From contig NZ_VVIW01000005.1 of the NCBI RefSeq assembly GCF_011682045.1, positions 248,001 to 312,000 of the forward strand: a DNA stretch of 64,000 nucleotides. The letters are read 5' to 3'. Within the stretch, counting starts at the first letter, position 1, and the number at the start of each line of letters is the position of its first letter. The position numbers were made by a program, and so were the translations under genes. The notes beneath the pieces are model-generated. The model made no database searches. It was not told the origin of the DNA and saw nothing but the letters and a program-made list of their open reading frames with translations. Shown here piece after piece: positions 26,236-35,221 of the stretch. The stretch is from Massilia aquatica (GTDB taxonomy: Bacteria > Pseudomonadota > Gammaproteobacteria > Burkholderiales > Burkholderiaceae_D).

Positions 26236-29200
26236 ATGACTATCCAGAACCAATCCACCCGCCTCTTGCAGCGACTGTATTTGCCACTGGCGCTGCCATT
26301 GCTGCTCGCCTTGGCCGGCATCCACGCCGTTCATGCCGCGCCGGCCTCGCCCCAGGTGGTCGCCGGCCAGGCCACGTTTGCGCAGCAGGGCAACGTGTTT
26401 TCGATCACGAACACACCCAACACCATCATCAACTGGCAGAGTTTTTCGGTGGGCGCGGGCGACATTACCCGCTTCATCCAGCAGGACGCCGGCAGCGCGG
26501 TGCTGAACCGCATCGTCGGCCAGGACCCGAGCCGCATCCTGGGCGCCTTGCAGTCGAACGGACAGGTGTTCCTGATTAACCCGAACGGCATCCTGTTCGG
26601 GCGCGATGCGCGCATCGATGTGGGCGGCCTGGCCGCGTCCACGCTCAACATGAGCAATGCCGATTTTTTGGCCGGTAAGCGCAGCTTCAACGGGCCGGCC
26701 AGCGCCGGCAGCGTCGTCAACCAGGGTTCGATCACGACCCCGTCCGGCGGCAAGGTGTTCCTGATCGCGCCGCATGTCGAGAACAGCGGCATCATCACCT
26801 CGCCCCAGGGCGACGTGGTGCTGGCGGCCGGACACAGCGTGCAACTGGTCGATTCGGGCAATCCCGACCTGCATGTGGTGGTCTCGAGTCCGGCCAACGC
26901 CGCCTTGAACCTGGGGCAGGTGATTGCCCAGGGCGGCAAGGTCGGCATTTACGGCGCGCTGGTCAAACAGCGCGGCTTGGTCAGCGCCGACAGCGCGCGT
27001 GTGGGCGAGAACGGCAAGATCGTGTTCAAGGCCAGCGCCGATGCGCTGCTGGAAGCGGGCAGCCTGACCAGCGCCACCGGCGCCGGCAAAGGCGGCGAGA
27101 TCAGCGTGCAGGGCGAAAGGGTCGGCTTGATGGGCGACGCCGCCATCGACGCCAGTGGCGTGGCCGGCGGCGGCACGGTGCTGGTCGGCGGCGGCTGGCA
27201 GGGCAAGAATACGCTGGTGCGCAATGCGCAGCAGACCGTGATGGGCAAGGCGGCCTCGATCCGCGCCGACGCCACCAAGAGCGGCGACGGCGGCACCGTG
27301 GTGCTCTGGTCGGACGGCGCCACGCGCGCCTTCGGCAGCATTGCGGCCCAGGGCCGCGGCGGCAAGGGCGGGCTGGTGGAGACCTCGGGGCACTACCTGA
27401 AGGTGGAAGGCATCCGGGTCGATACCGGCGCGCGCGGCACCTGGCTGCTCGATCCGTATGACATCACGATCGGCAGCACCGGCAGCGACGTGCTGACCGA
27501 CTTCGACAAATTCAGCGATCTCCCGGCCGATGGGGTATCGCTGCTCAACGTCGCGGTACTGAACAACGCCGCACCCTCCGCCGACATCGTGGTCCAGGCC
27601 ACGCACGATGTGCTGATCAGCGCAGCGATCACGCGCGCTCCCGGCAGCGCCGGCAGCCTGTCGATAGAAGCGGGCAATAACATCAGTGTCAACGCCGATG
27701 TCTCGACATCGGGCGGGCCCATGACGTTGAGCGCCAATGCCGCCGCGTATGCCACCGGCACGGGCACGCTGACGATCAACAATGCCCTGTCGACCAGCGG
27801 CGGCAATATGACGCTCAACGGCGCCAACATCATGTTCAACCCCGGCGCGCTGGCCAACAGCGGAGTCGGCGGCATGACGTTCAACGCCACCAACGTGTTC
27901 CAGCTCGCGGCCGGCGCTACTCTCAAAAGCGGCGGCATGATCGACATCGCGGCCAACCAGATGGGCCTCGCGGGCGCGGTCGGACCGGCCCAGCCGCTGC
28001 TCAATCCATCGGTCACCTTGCATCCGGCGACCTTCGGCCGTGACATCGAGATCGCCACTGGCGAGGCAGTGCCCGACGCCTTGCGTCTGGACCCGGCGCA
28101 GCTGGCTGCGATCGAGGCGCAGGCGCTGATCATCGGCGGCACGCAGTTCGGCGGCAAGACGGTGGTCAACTCGGCGCTGGGAGGCGCCGGCGGGCCGCTC
28201 AAAGCCAATTATCTGCTCATGAGCGGGCAGGGCGGCATCGTCGTCAACGCGCCGGTCACGATCGCCGGCGGCATGCAGGTGGACGCGGCCAGCATCGTCA
28301 ATTCCAGCGCGGCGCCGATCACGGCCGGCTCGCTCTCGTTCATTACCAAACAGGGCGCCGGCACTGCCGCCGCGCCGCTGTACACCCGGACGGCATCGTT
28401 GACCGGCAACAATACCGTCGAAAACGGCAGCGCGCCTGTCAATATCAGCAACACCGGCACTCTCACGCTCGGCAACCTGAGCCAGAGCGGCGGCAACAAC
28501 AGCGGCGCCATCATCATCGCCAACAAGGGCGGCATGACCTTGCCGGACGGTAGTTCGGTCACCACCCTGGGCGGCGCCATTGACCTGTCCACCCAGAGCC
28601 CGCTCGATATCAATGGCAGCGTCGACTCGAAAGGTGGCGCGATCGCGCTGAAGGCGGGCAACGGCGGCGAGCTGGGCATCGGGCCCCAGGGCCTGGTCAA
28701 CTCCGACACCGGCAATATCTCGCTGAGCGGCGGGTTGATTTTCAACAAGGGCAGCGTCAGCGCGACTTCAGGCAATATTTCGCTGAACACGCCTGAGCTC
28801 AAGGGCAACGGCACCATTTCCAGCGCCAGCGGGACCGTGAGCGGCCAGCCCGATATGTCGACGACCTTGCCGGCCTGCATCGCCAAGCCGAACAAGAATG
28901 GCTGCGCACAGGTACTGGCGAGCGCGTTTTTGGCCTGTCTGGCCGATCCAGCCGCGCCTTACTGCGCCTCGATCCTGCCGTCGGTCGACCAGTGCAGCGC
29001 CAATCCCGGCAAGCCGGGTTGCAGTGCGGTGCTGCCAACGCTGAGCGCCTGCGTCGCCGCCCCTTCCATGCCCGGCTGCGACAGCGTGCTGCCGTCGCTC
29101 GCCGCATGTTCGGTCAATCCCGCGTCGCCGGGCTGCTCCGCTGTGCTGCCGGCGCTGAACGCCTGTATCGCCAATCCGGCAACCGCCGGTTGCAAGGCCG

Positions 29201-30588
29201 TCCTGCCGACCCTGGCAGCTTGCAGCGCCGCGCCGGCCACGGCCGGTTGCAGCGCCGTCCTGCCGACCCTGGCCGCGTGCAGCGCCGCGCCAACGACTGC
29301 CGGTTGCAGCGCCGTCCTGCCGACCCTGGCCGCATGCAGCGCCGCGCCAACGACTGCCGGTTGCAGCGCGGTGCTGCCGACCCTGTCCCAGTGCACCGTC
29401 AATCCGGCCCAGCCCGGCTGCGCGCAAGTGCTGCCGAGCCTGAATGCCTGCGTTGCCGCGCCGTCCACCATGGGCTGCGTGGTGGTGCTGCCAACGCTGG
29501 GCGCCTGCCTGGCGACGCCGTCGCGCGCCGGTTGCGCGGCGGTGCTGCCGACCCTGTCCGCCTGCGTGGCCAGCCCGACCCAGGCCGGCTGCAACGTGGT
29601 GCTGCCGTCGCTGGCGGCGTGCAGCGCCAGTCCTGGTTTGCCGGGTTGCGCCGTGGTGCTGCCGGGCGTGGCCCAATGCGTGGCCGCGCCAACCCAGGCC
29701 GGTTGCGCGGTCGTGCTGCCGACCCTGGCTCAGTGCATTTCCTCGACCGGCCTGCCTGGCTGCGGCGTGGTCTTGCCGGCGCTCTCCCGTTGCGTCGCCA
29801 ATCCGGCCACGCCGGGCTGCGCGGTCGTGCTGCCGTCGCTGAGCCAGTGCGTGGCCAATCCGGGCGCCAGCGCTTGCGCGGTGGTGCTGCCGACCCTGGC
29901 CCAGTGCGCGGCGAACGCCGCCGTGCCGGGCTGTAGCGTGGTCTTGCCGACCCTGAATCAATGCGTCGGCAATGCGGGCTTGCCAGGTTGCGGCGCGGTC
30001 TTGCCGAGCCTGCAAAGCTGCGCGGCCAATCCTGGCGCGCTCGGGTGCTCGGTGGTGTTGCCGACCCTGGCCCAGTGCAGCGTGACGCCGTCGCTGGCGG
30101 CCTGCAATGTGGTCTTGCCGACCGTGGCGCAGTGCAGCGCCGCGCCTGGCCTGGCCGGTTGCGGCGCGGTGCTGCCGCCACTGGCGCAGTGCGTTGCCAC
30201 GCCATCGGCCCCGGGCTGCGCGGTGGTGCTGCCGCGCCTGAGCCAGTGCGAGGCGACGCCAACCGCGGCCGGTTGCAGCGCGGTGCTGCCGACCCTGTCC
30301 CAGTGCACCGGCAGCCCGACCCTGCAAGGGTGCGCGGTGGTGCTGCCGCCGGTGAGCGCCTGCGTGGCCAATCCGGCGGCGCCCGGCTGCACGGTGGTGG
30401 CGCCGCCGCAGCAAGTATCCGACAGCACGGTCAAGGAGGTGGTCGTCAATACGGTCAACGCCGTCAACAGCGCGACCACGAGCACCGAAGAGAAAGTGGC
30501 AATCAAGGACGATGGCGTCAAAACCGTCGCGACGAGTAATGTTAAAGGAGACGCGAGTGAACTGCGCAAAAAGACGTATTGCAATTAA
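26236..30588 (+). CDS. TpsA-type filamentous exoprotein with cysteine-paired repeat stalk
   Basis: 1450 residues from ATG 26236, 11 bases after tpsB. A signal peptide (~1-38) is followed by the TPS secretion domain (~40-290) with NTIINWQSFSVGAGD, SNGQVFLINPNGILFG and VGGLAAST. A Gly/Asn/Ser-rich beta-helix region runs to ~880. Residues 881-1394 then form 27 consecutive repeats of about 19 residues, each with two Cys (C-x8-C, then VVLPTL-like). A charged tail follows (STTSTEEKVAIKDDGVK) and ends in Cys-Asn. The N-terminus is that of haemagglutinin-type adhesins. The cysteine-rich half is atypical, since secreted filaments usually avoid cysteine. It could be an adhesin with a disulfide-locked stalk or anchor. 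The 3' end overlaps the FecR-domain gene by 32 bases. Confidence 0.92.
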   Translation: MTIQNQSTRLLQRLYLPLALPLLLALAGIHAVHAAPASPQVVAGQATFAQQGNVFSITNTPNTIINWQSFSVGAGDITRFIQQDAGSAVLNRIVGQDPSRILGALQSNGQVFLINPNGILFGRDARIDVGGLAASTLNMSNADFLAGKRSFNGPASAGSVVNQGSITTPSGGKVFLIAPHVENSGIITSPQGDVVLAAGHSVQLVDSGNPDLHVVVSSPANAALNLGQVIAQGGKVGIYGALVKQRGLVSADSARVGENGKIVFKASADALLEAGSLTSATGAGKGGEISVQGERVGLMGDAAIDASGVAGGGTVLVGGGWQGKNTLVRNAQQTVMGKAASIRADATKSGDGGTVVLWSDGATRAFGSIAAQGRGGKGGLVETSGHYLKVEGIRVDTGARGTWLLDPYDITIGSTGSDVLTDFDKFSDLPADGVSLLNVAVLNNAAPSADIVVQATHDVLISAAITRAPGSAGSLSIEAGNNISVNADVSTSGGPMTLSANAAAYATGTGTLTINNALSTSGGNMTLNGANIMFNPGALANSGVGGMTFNATNVFQLAAGATLKSGGMIDIAANQMGLAGAVGPAQPLLNPSVTLHPATFGRDIEIATGEAVPDALRLDPAQLAAIEAQALIIGGTQFGGKTVVNSALGGAGGPLKANYLLMSGQGGIVVNAPVTIAGGMQVDAASIVNSSAAPITAGSLSFITKQGAGTAAAPLYTRTASLTGNNTVENGSAPVNISNTGTLTLGNLSQSGGNNSGAIIIANKGGMTLPDGSSVTTLGGAIDLSTQSPLDINGSVDSKGGAIALKAGNGGELGIGPQGLVNSDTGNISLSGGLIFNKGSVSATSGNISLNTPELKGNGTISSASGTVSGQPDMSTTLPACIAKPNKNGCAQVLASAFLACLADPAAPYCASILPSVDQCSANPGKPGCSAVLPTLSACVAAPSMPGCDSVLPSLAACSVNPASPGCSAVLPALNACIANPATAGCKAVLPTLAACSAAPATAGCSAVLPTLAACSAAPTTAGCSAVLPTLAACSAAPTTAGCSAVLPTLSQCTVNPAQPGCAQVLPSLNACVAAPSTMGCVVVLPTLGACLATPSRAGCAAVLPTLSACVASPTQAGCNVVLPSLAACSASPGLPGCAVVLPGVAQCVAAPTQAGCAVVLPTLAQCISSTGLPGCGVVLPALSRCVANPATPGCAVVLPSLSQCVANPGASACAVVLPTLAQCAANAAVPGCSVVLPTLNQCVGNAGLPGCGAVLPSLQSCAANPGALGCSVVLPTLAQCSVTPSLAACNVVLPTVAQCSAAPGLAGCGAVLPPLAQCVATPSAPGCAVVLPRLSQCEATPTAAGCSAVLPTLSQCTGSPTLQGCAVVLPPVSACVANPAAPGCTVVAPPQQVSDSTVKEVVVNTVNAVNSATTSTEEKVAIKDDGVKTVATSNVKGDASELRKKTYCN
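28876..30417 (+). repeat. 27 tandem 57-bp repeats encoding C-x8-C units
   Basis: Within the TpsA-type gene, 27 consecutive units (the first 60 bp, the rest 57 bp) encode the pattern C-x3-P-x3-G-C-x-x-V-L-P-x-L-x-x. Nearly every unit keeps both Cys, the Pro and the VLP core. Units 7-9 (29221-29391) are almost identical at base level, indicating recent duplication and likely length variability among strains; the others have diverged. Confidence 0.95.
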
Positions 30589-31300
30589 GGCGCTCGCGGG
30601 TGCACTGCTGGCGGGGTCGTTCGGGGTGGCGTGGGCGGCGCAGGTGGCCGGCACCATCGTCAACCTGAGCGGGCCGCTGATGGTCAAGAAGGCCGACGGC
30701 AGCGTCAAGGTGCTGGGCCTCAAGTCCGAAGTGGAGCAGGGCGATACGCTGGTGTCCGAAAAAAACACCTACGCCCGGATCCGCTTCATCGACAACAGCG
30801 AAATCACCTTGCGGCCGGGGACCACCTTCAAGATCGAGGCCTTCGCTTATGAAACCGGCAAGCCGGAAGCCGACAGCGCCAGTTTCAGCCTGCTGCAGGG
30901 CGGGCTGCGCTCGCTGACCGGGCTGCTGGGCAAGCGCAACAAGGAGAAGTTCGAGCTCAAGACGCCGACCGCCACCATCGGCATTCGCGGCACCACCTTT
31001 GTTGCGCAGTATGTGTCGCCGCTGACGATGGTGTCGCCGCAGGCGCCTGCGGGCGCATTGGCGCCCGGCTTGCACGTGTTCGTGGTTGACGGGGCAATCA
31101 TGTTGAAAAATTCCGGCGGCAGCACGAATTTTACGGCGGGCCAGTTCGGATTCACGCCGAACGTGCAAACGCCGGCGCAGATCGTGCCGAACAATCCGGG
31201 CCTCAAGTTCACCCCGCCGCCGGTGTTCAGCCTGCCGCCGGTGTCGACTACCGCCACCGGCGCGATCAAGCCGCAGGCGGTTGACTGCGAGGTACGCTAG
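30557..31300 (+). CDS. Exported FecR-domain protein
   Basis: 247 residues, starting at GTG 30557 with Shine-Dalgarno AAAGGAG seven bases upstream. An N-terminal signal peptide (RRIAIKALAGALLAGSFGVAWA) precedes a FecR domain (~25-130; AGTIVNLSGPLMVKKADGS, ARIRFIDNSEITLRPGTTFKI, TPTATIGIRGTTF), and a Pro-rich C-terminus follows. Unlike true FecR anti-sigma regulators it lacks a cytoplasmic N-terminal region, so it is a secreted FecR-fold protein. Such proteins are often encoded with CHASE2 cyclases and surface proteins. It overlaps the end of the exoprotein gene by 32 bases, implying coupled translation and a shared role in exoprotein export or anchoring (inference). Confidence 0.88.
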   Translation: MNCAKRRIAIKALAGALLAGSFGVAWAAQVAGTIVNLSGPLMVKKADGSVKVLGLKSEVEQGDTLVSEKNTYARIRFIDNSEITLRPGTTFKIEAFAYETGKPEADSASFSLLQGGLRSLTGLLGKRNKEKFELKTPTATIGIRGTTFVAQYVSPLTMVSPQAPAGALAPGLHVFVVDGAIMLKNSGGSTNFTAGQFGFTPNVQTPAQIVPNNPGLKFTPPPVFSLPPVSTTATGAIKPQAVDCEVR

Positions 31301-31340
31301 TAGTCTGCGGCGCTGGTTCAATGTGTCGCCGGGGCAGCGC

Positions 31341-31739
31341 CTATTTGACGTCGAACGCGCGCGTCCACCAGCCGCTTCCCTCAAAGCGCATCAGCACGAT
31401 CTTGGGGCCGAGCGTCGACTCGACCAGCACGGCGCTCATCGTGGGTGAATTGTTGTCGTCCGGCGGGATGAGCACCTCGCGTATGGCGATGATCGTGTAC
31501 TCCTTGAGCGGCGCTCCGTCATAGAACCTCACCGCGAAATAGCGCTCCAGTACCTGCGCCGGCAAGGCGTCGCGGTCCAGGCCGATGTGCGGCGTCAGGC
31601 CATTCATCCAGAGCTGCTGCTTTGCCAGCGTGGACACCAGGGTGGCGATCTTGTCGCCGTCCGCGGCTGGCTGGGCAGATGCCCTGGTGGCCAGCACGAG
31701 CAGGGCGCTGCAGATTGTCAGGCTCAGTTTATTCATCAT
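31341..31739 (-). CDS. Exported hypothetical protein
   Basis: 132 residues from ATG 31739 (MMNKLSLTICSALLVLATRASA), with GGAAAAC upstream; longer in-frame starts lack a signal peptide. The cleavable signal predicts periplasmic location. The mature part (~110 residues) is mixed alpha/beta (LVSTLAKQQLWMNG, RYFAVRFYDGAPLKEYTIIAIREVLIP, TLGPKIVLMRFEG-GWWTRAF). No family is recognised. It converges with the FecR-domain gene; the PhoH gene upstream ends in a terminator, so this gene has its own promoter. Confidence 0.65.
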   Translation of the reverse strand: MMNKLSLTICSALLVLATRASAQPAADGDKIATLVSTLAKQQLWMNGLTPHIGLDRDALPAQVLERYFAVRFYDGAPLKEYTIIAIREVLIPPDDNNSPTMSAVLVESTLGPKIVLMRFEGSGWWTRAFDVK

Positions 31740-31866
31740 TGTTTTCCAGTTTGAGCAGCGACATGGTGCGCTGGCGGGCTGGCGGGCGGTCGGGAGCGCG
31801 GGTTCGCCATGCGGCAGTGTGGCCATTGCATCCTGTATATAGCATCCATCAGGCACCCAACAAAAG

Positions 31867-31905
31867 AAAACGGCCTCTGTCCAGATGACTGGAGAGAGGC
31901 CGTTT
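31867..31905 (-). terminator. Terminator of the PhoH-family gene
   Basis: On the minus strand, AAACGGCCTCT and AGAGGCCGTTT form an 11-bp stem, extended by an inner CCAG/CTGG, followed by TTTCTTTT. It lies 29 bases after the stop codon of the gene starting at 33739. Confidence 0.9.
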
Positions 31906-31933
31906 CGACTGAACTAGTCTGAAGTAAGGCGTG

Positions 31934-33739
31934 TTACAGCACTTCGCTCGCGTGGTCGGCCAGGCGCGAACGTTCGCCGCGCGCCAGGGTCACGTGGCCG
32001 CTGTGCGACCAGCCCTTGAAGCGGTCGACCACGTAGGTCAGGCCGCTCGAACCTTCGGTCAGGTACGGCGTGTCGATCTGGGCGATGTTACCCAGGCACA
32101 GGATCTTGGTGCCGGGACCGGCGCGCGTGACCAGGGTCTTGATCTGCTTCGGCGTCAGATTCTGCGCTTCATCGATGATCAGGAACTTGTTCACGAAGGT
32201 ACGGCCGCGCATGAAGTTGAGCGACTTGATCTTGATGCGCGAGCGGATCAGGTCTTGCGTTGCCGCGCGACCCCACTCGCCGCCATCCGAATCGGACTTG
32301 TTGAGCACTTCGAGGTTGTCGTCGAAGGCGCCCATCCACGGACCCATCTTCTCTTCCTCGGTACCCGGCAGGAAGCCGATGTCTTCGCCCACCGGCACCG
32401 TGACGCGGGTGACGATGATTTCGTTATACAGCTTGGTTTCGAGCACCTGCGCCAGACCGGCCGCCAGGGCCAGCAGGGTCTTGCCGGTACCGGCCTGGCC
32501 GAGCAGGGTGACGAAGTCGCATTCCGGATTCATGAGCAGGTTCAGCGCAAAGTTCTGCTCGCGGTTGCGCGCGGTGACGCCCCACACGTTGTTCTTGTTG
32601 TGGCTGAAATCGCGCAGGGTCTGGATCACGGCGGTTTTGCCGTTGAGCTGCTTGACCTGGCCGTAGAACGGCGCTTCGCCATTCTTTGGTTCCAGGTAGA
32701 CGAACTGGTTCACCAGCAGGGTCAGCATGGTCGGGCCGGTGACGCGGTAGAAGGTCGACGAGACGCCGTTCTTGTTTTCCTGCCAGGACTCCATGTCCTT
32801 GCCGTTCTTGTTCCAGAAGTCGTCCGGCAACTGCACGATGCCCGAGTACAGCAGGTCGCTGTCTTCCAGCACGTGGTCGTTGAAGTAGTCTTCGGCAGGC
32901 AAACCCAGCGCGCGCGCCTTGATGCGCATGTTGATGTCTTTCGACACCAGCACGATGGCGCGGCCCGGTTGTTCGGCTTCGAGGTTGCGCACCACGCCCA
33001 GGATCTGGTTGTCGGCCTTGCCGACCGGCAGGCCTTCCGGCAGGGTCGGGCCGTTTTGCAGGCGCGTCTGGAAGAACAGGCGGCCCTTGGCGTCCTTGTT
33101 GCCCAGCTTGGCCAGCGGGATGCCGCTTTCGATGGCGCCGTCGTCGATGTTGCCGACCAGCGCGTCGAGCGTACGCGACACCTGGCGTGCATTGCGCGCC
33201 ACTTCCGACATGCCCTTTTTATGGTCGTCGAGCTCTTCGAGCGTCATCATCGGCAGATACACGTCGTGTTCTTCGAAGCGGAACAGCGACGATGGGTCGT
33301 GCATCAGCACGTTGGTGTCGAGCACGAACATCTTGGTCTTGCCGGTCTGGTCGGCATTGCGGCTGGCGGAGGACTTGACCACCATTTCGACGGCCTTGTG
33401 CTTGGCCGGGTGCGGCGCTTCCAGGTCGACCGGCTGCTTTTCCTTGCCGCGCGCGGCTGGTTTGGCGAGCGGCGTCTCCATGACGGCTGGCGACGTGATC
33501 AGCGGCGCCGGGGCGGCTTGCGCTGGTGCGGCGACCAGGGCGGCTTTCTTGGCCGGGGCCTTGGCGCGCGTGGTCTTGGCCGGCGCTTGTGCGACCGGTT
33601 CTGCGGCTATTTCCGCAACCGCGCTCAGTTTCGGCTTGGCGGAGGCGACCTGCGCAGGTTTGTTGGCGCGGTCGGCTTTGGGATAATCTTCGGCCAGCAG
33701 CAGGGTGGCTGGCTTGGTGGGGATTTTTGGCAGTGGCAT
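31934..33739 (-). CDS. PhoH family protein with N-terminal PIN domain
   Basis: 601 residues. The Ala/Lys/Pro-rich N-terminal ~130 residues look disordered. A PIN nuclease domain spans ~135-280 (FVLDTNVLMHDP, TLEELDDHKKG, VLVSKDINMRIKA) and keeps the acidic metal-binding residues. The C-terminal PhoH ATPase (~385-590) has Walker A GQAGTGKTLLA and Walker B FLIIDEAQNLTPKQIK. PIN-PhoH proteins (YlaK/PhoH2-like) combine an ATP-dependent helicase-like module with RNase activity and are linked to RNA decay. The gene stands alone, with its own downstream terminator. Confidence 0.92.
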   Translation of the reverse strand: MPLPKIPTKPATLLLAEDYPKADRANKPAQVASAKPKLSAVAEIAAEPVAQAPAKTTRAKAPAKKAALVAAPAQAAPAPLITSPAVMETPLAKPAARGKEKQPVDLEAPHPAKHKAVEMVVKSSASRNADQTGKTKMFVLDTNVLMHDPSSLFRFEEHDVYLPMMTLEELDDHKKGMSEVARNARQVSRTLDALVGNIDDGAIESGIPLAKLGNKDAKGRLFFQTRLQNGPTLPEGLPVGKADNQILGVVRNLEAEQPGRAIVLVSKDINMRIKARALGLPAEDYFNDHVLEDSDLLYSGIVQLPDDFWNKNGKDMESWQENKNGVSSTFYRVTGPTMLTLLVNQFVYLEPKNGEAPFYGQVKQLNGKTAVIQTLRDFSHNKNNVWGVTARNREQNFALNLLMNPECDFVTLLGQAGTGKTLLALAAGLAQVLETKLYNEIIVTRVTVPVGEDIGFLPGTEEEKMGPWMGAFDDNLEVLNKSDSDGGEWGRAATQDLIRSRIKIKSLNFMRGRTFVNKFLIIDEAQNLTPKQIKTLVTRAGPGTKILCLGNIAQIDTPYLTEGSSGLTYVVDRFKGWSHSGHVTLARGERSRLADHASEVL

Positions 33740-33987
33740 CAGGGTCTCAATCTAAAAAGGTGCAGGAGGATAGCCCGGAGGCGTCGGCGCAGGCGGCGCT
33801 GGTGGCGGCGGGCTCGATGCGGCTGTGCGAACTAAGGGGGTGGTGGTCGGGCCCGGCATAGTGGCCGGGCCGGCAGGCCGCCAGATTGGGATGATGCTGG
33901 AAACGGAAGGTGTGACTCAAAATGGCTGGTGCAATCGGTTCTGCTGCGGGTTGATCGACAGGGTCCCCTGGATAAGAAATGCCCCTC

Positions 33988-34467
33988 TCAAGGTTGGCTC
34001 TTTACAAATTCCAGCACGTCCTCGGCGTGATTAGGGACTTTCACGCCTCTCCATTCTTTCATCAATTTGCCATCAGCGTCAATTACAAACGTGCTGCGTT
34101 CGACGCCGCGCACTTGCTTACCATACATATTCTTCATTTTCATCACACCGAACTGGAGGCACATGGCTTCTTCGGGGTCGGAAATGAGTTCGAACGGCAG
34201 GCCGAGCTTGGATTTGAAACCTTCGTGCGAGCGCAGGGAATCGCGGCTGATGCCGTAGATTTCGGTGCCGGCTTGCTGGAACTGCTCGTGCAGGTCACGG
34301 AAAGCGATGCTTTCGGTGGTGCAGCCGGGTGTGTTGTCTTTTGGATAAAAGTACAGCACGGTGTAGCGGGCAGGGCGGCCGGACAGCTGGAACGGCTTGT
34401 CGCCCGTCATGACGGCGGAGAAGTCGGTGAATGGGGCGGTCGGTGCTGCAGTTTGGCTATCAGCCAC
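33988..34467 (-). CDS. bcp: Thioredoxin-dependent peroxiredoxin (BCP/PrxQ family)
   Basis: 159 residues, standard BCP length. The peroxidatic Cys is C49 in YPKDNTPGCT. The usual resolving Cys five residues later is replaced (PGCTTESIAF), and the only other Cys is C103 (EEAMCLQFG). It therefore behaves either as a 1-Cys enzyme or uses C103. The Prx fold motifs VLYFYPKD, GISRDSLRSHEGFKSK and RSTFVIDADGK are present. It reduces peroxides in the cytoplasm. Single gene; about 250 bases without a gene separate it from the PhoH start. Confidence 0.93.
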   Translation of the reverse strand: MADSQTAAPTAPFTDFSAVMTGDKPFQLSGRPARYTVLYFYPKDNTPGCTTESIAFRDLHEQFQQAGTEIYGISRDSLRSHEGFKSKLGLPFELISDPEEAMCLQFGVMKMKNMYGKQVRGVERSTFVIDADGKLMKEWRGVKVPNHAEDVLEFVKSQP

Positions 34468-34612
34468 AGGTTCTCTCCTGAAGGTGAGTCAGCGCTGATT
34501 TTATACCCCGCAGCGCAACAGGGGAGGGGAAACGTGTTTGGGCGCACTAGATATGGGGGCGGGATGCCGGAATGCAAGTAGCGGCGTCACTCTCCGGCGC
34601 TGCCGCGGCGTG

Positions 34613-34993
34613 TCAGCGCGCCTGGCCCAGGATCAGCGCCAGGGTCACCTTGCGTCCCTCGCCCATCAGGATATTGTAGGTGCGGCAGGCGGCCTTGTTG
34701 TCCATGCATTCGCAGCCGATGCGGCGCTCGAGCAGTGCGGCGATCAGTTGCGGATGCACGAAGCGCTGCTTGTCGCCGGTGCCGAGGATGACCACGTCGG
34801 GCTGGTCGGCTTCGATCATCGCGAAATGCCCGGCCGTGAGCGCCTCGAAATTGGGTACATCCCAGGCGCGCGGGGGCGTCTCGGGCATCAGCAGCAGGCT
34901 GTAATCGAAGCGCTGGGCGTTGATTTCGACCCCGGTATCGTCGTAGCCGGTCACGGTCTGGTATTGTTGGGTGGTGCTGGAATGGAGCTTCAT
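34613..34993 (-). CDS. Mth938-like domain (DUF498/Xcc1710-like) protein
   Basis: 126 residues from ATG 34993. The pattern matches the small Mth938/NDUFAF3-like fold: INAQRFDYSLLLMPE, then FEALTAGHFAMI, PDVVILGTGDKQRFVHPQL, GCECMDNKAACRTYNILMGEGRKV. The conserved GTG segment and C-terminal NIL-GEGR block are diagnostic. In eukaryotes the homolog NDUFAF3 assists complex I assembly; the bacterial role is not established. It lies next to the peroxiredoxin gene on the same strand, separated by 145 bases. Confidence 0.85.
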   Translation of the reverse strand: MKLHSSTTQQYQTVTGYDDTGVEINAQRFDYSLLLMPETPPRAWDVPNFEALTAGHFAMIEADQPDVVILGTGDKQRFVHPQLIAALLERRIGCECMDNKAACRTYNILMGEGRKVTLALILGQAR

Positions 34994-35221
34994 GGCATGG
35001 GAACAGAATGGGTGATGCAGGGTTCTTCGACACTGCGCGTGGCGTTAGCATGCCACAAAGTCCGGTAAACCGCGAATTTTCGCGAAATTGACGTCAAATC
35101 CACATCATTACGCGAGTTGTTGCTGATTCAGGCAGCAAGCGAAGGTTGCTTAAATTATCTCCTTTCGGCAAAATGGGTCTTTTTCGCACTGCAACAAAGC
35201 GCCACTGAACAGGGAAATATT

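Noticed and set aside
26221-30768. Long minus-strand frames under the TpsA-type gene
   Set aside because: They mirror the repeats and GC bias of the real gene; the plus-strand product has a signal peptide and TPS domain and fits the tpsB operon.
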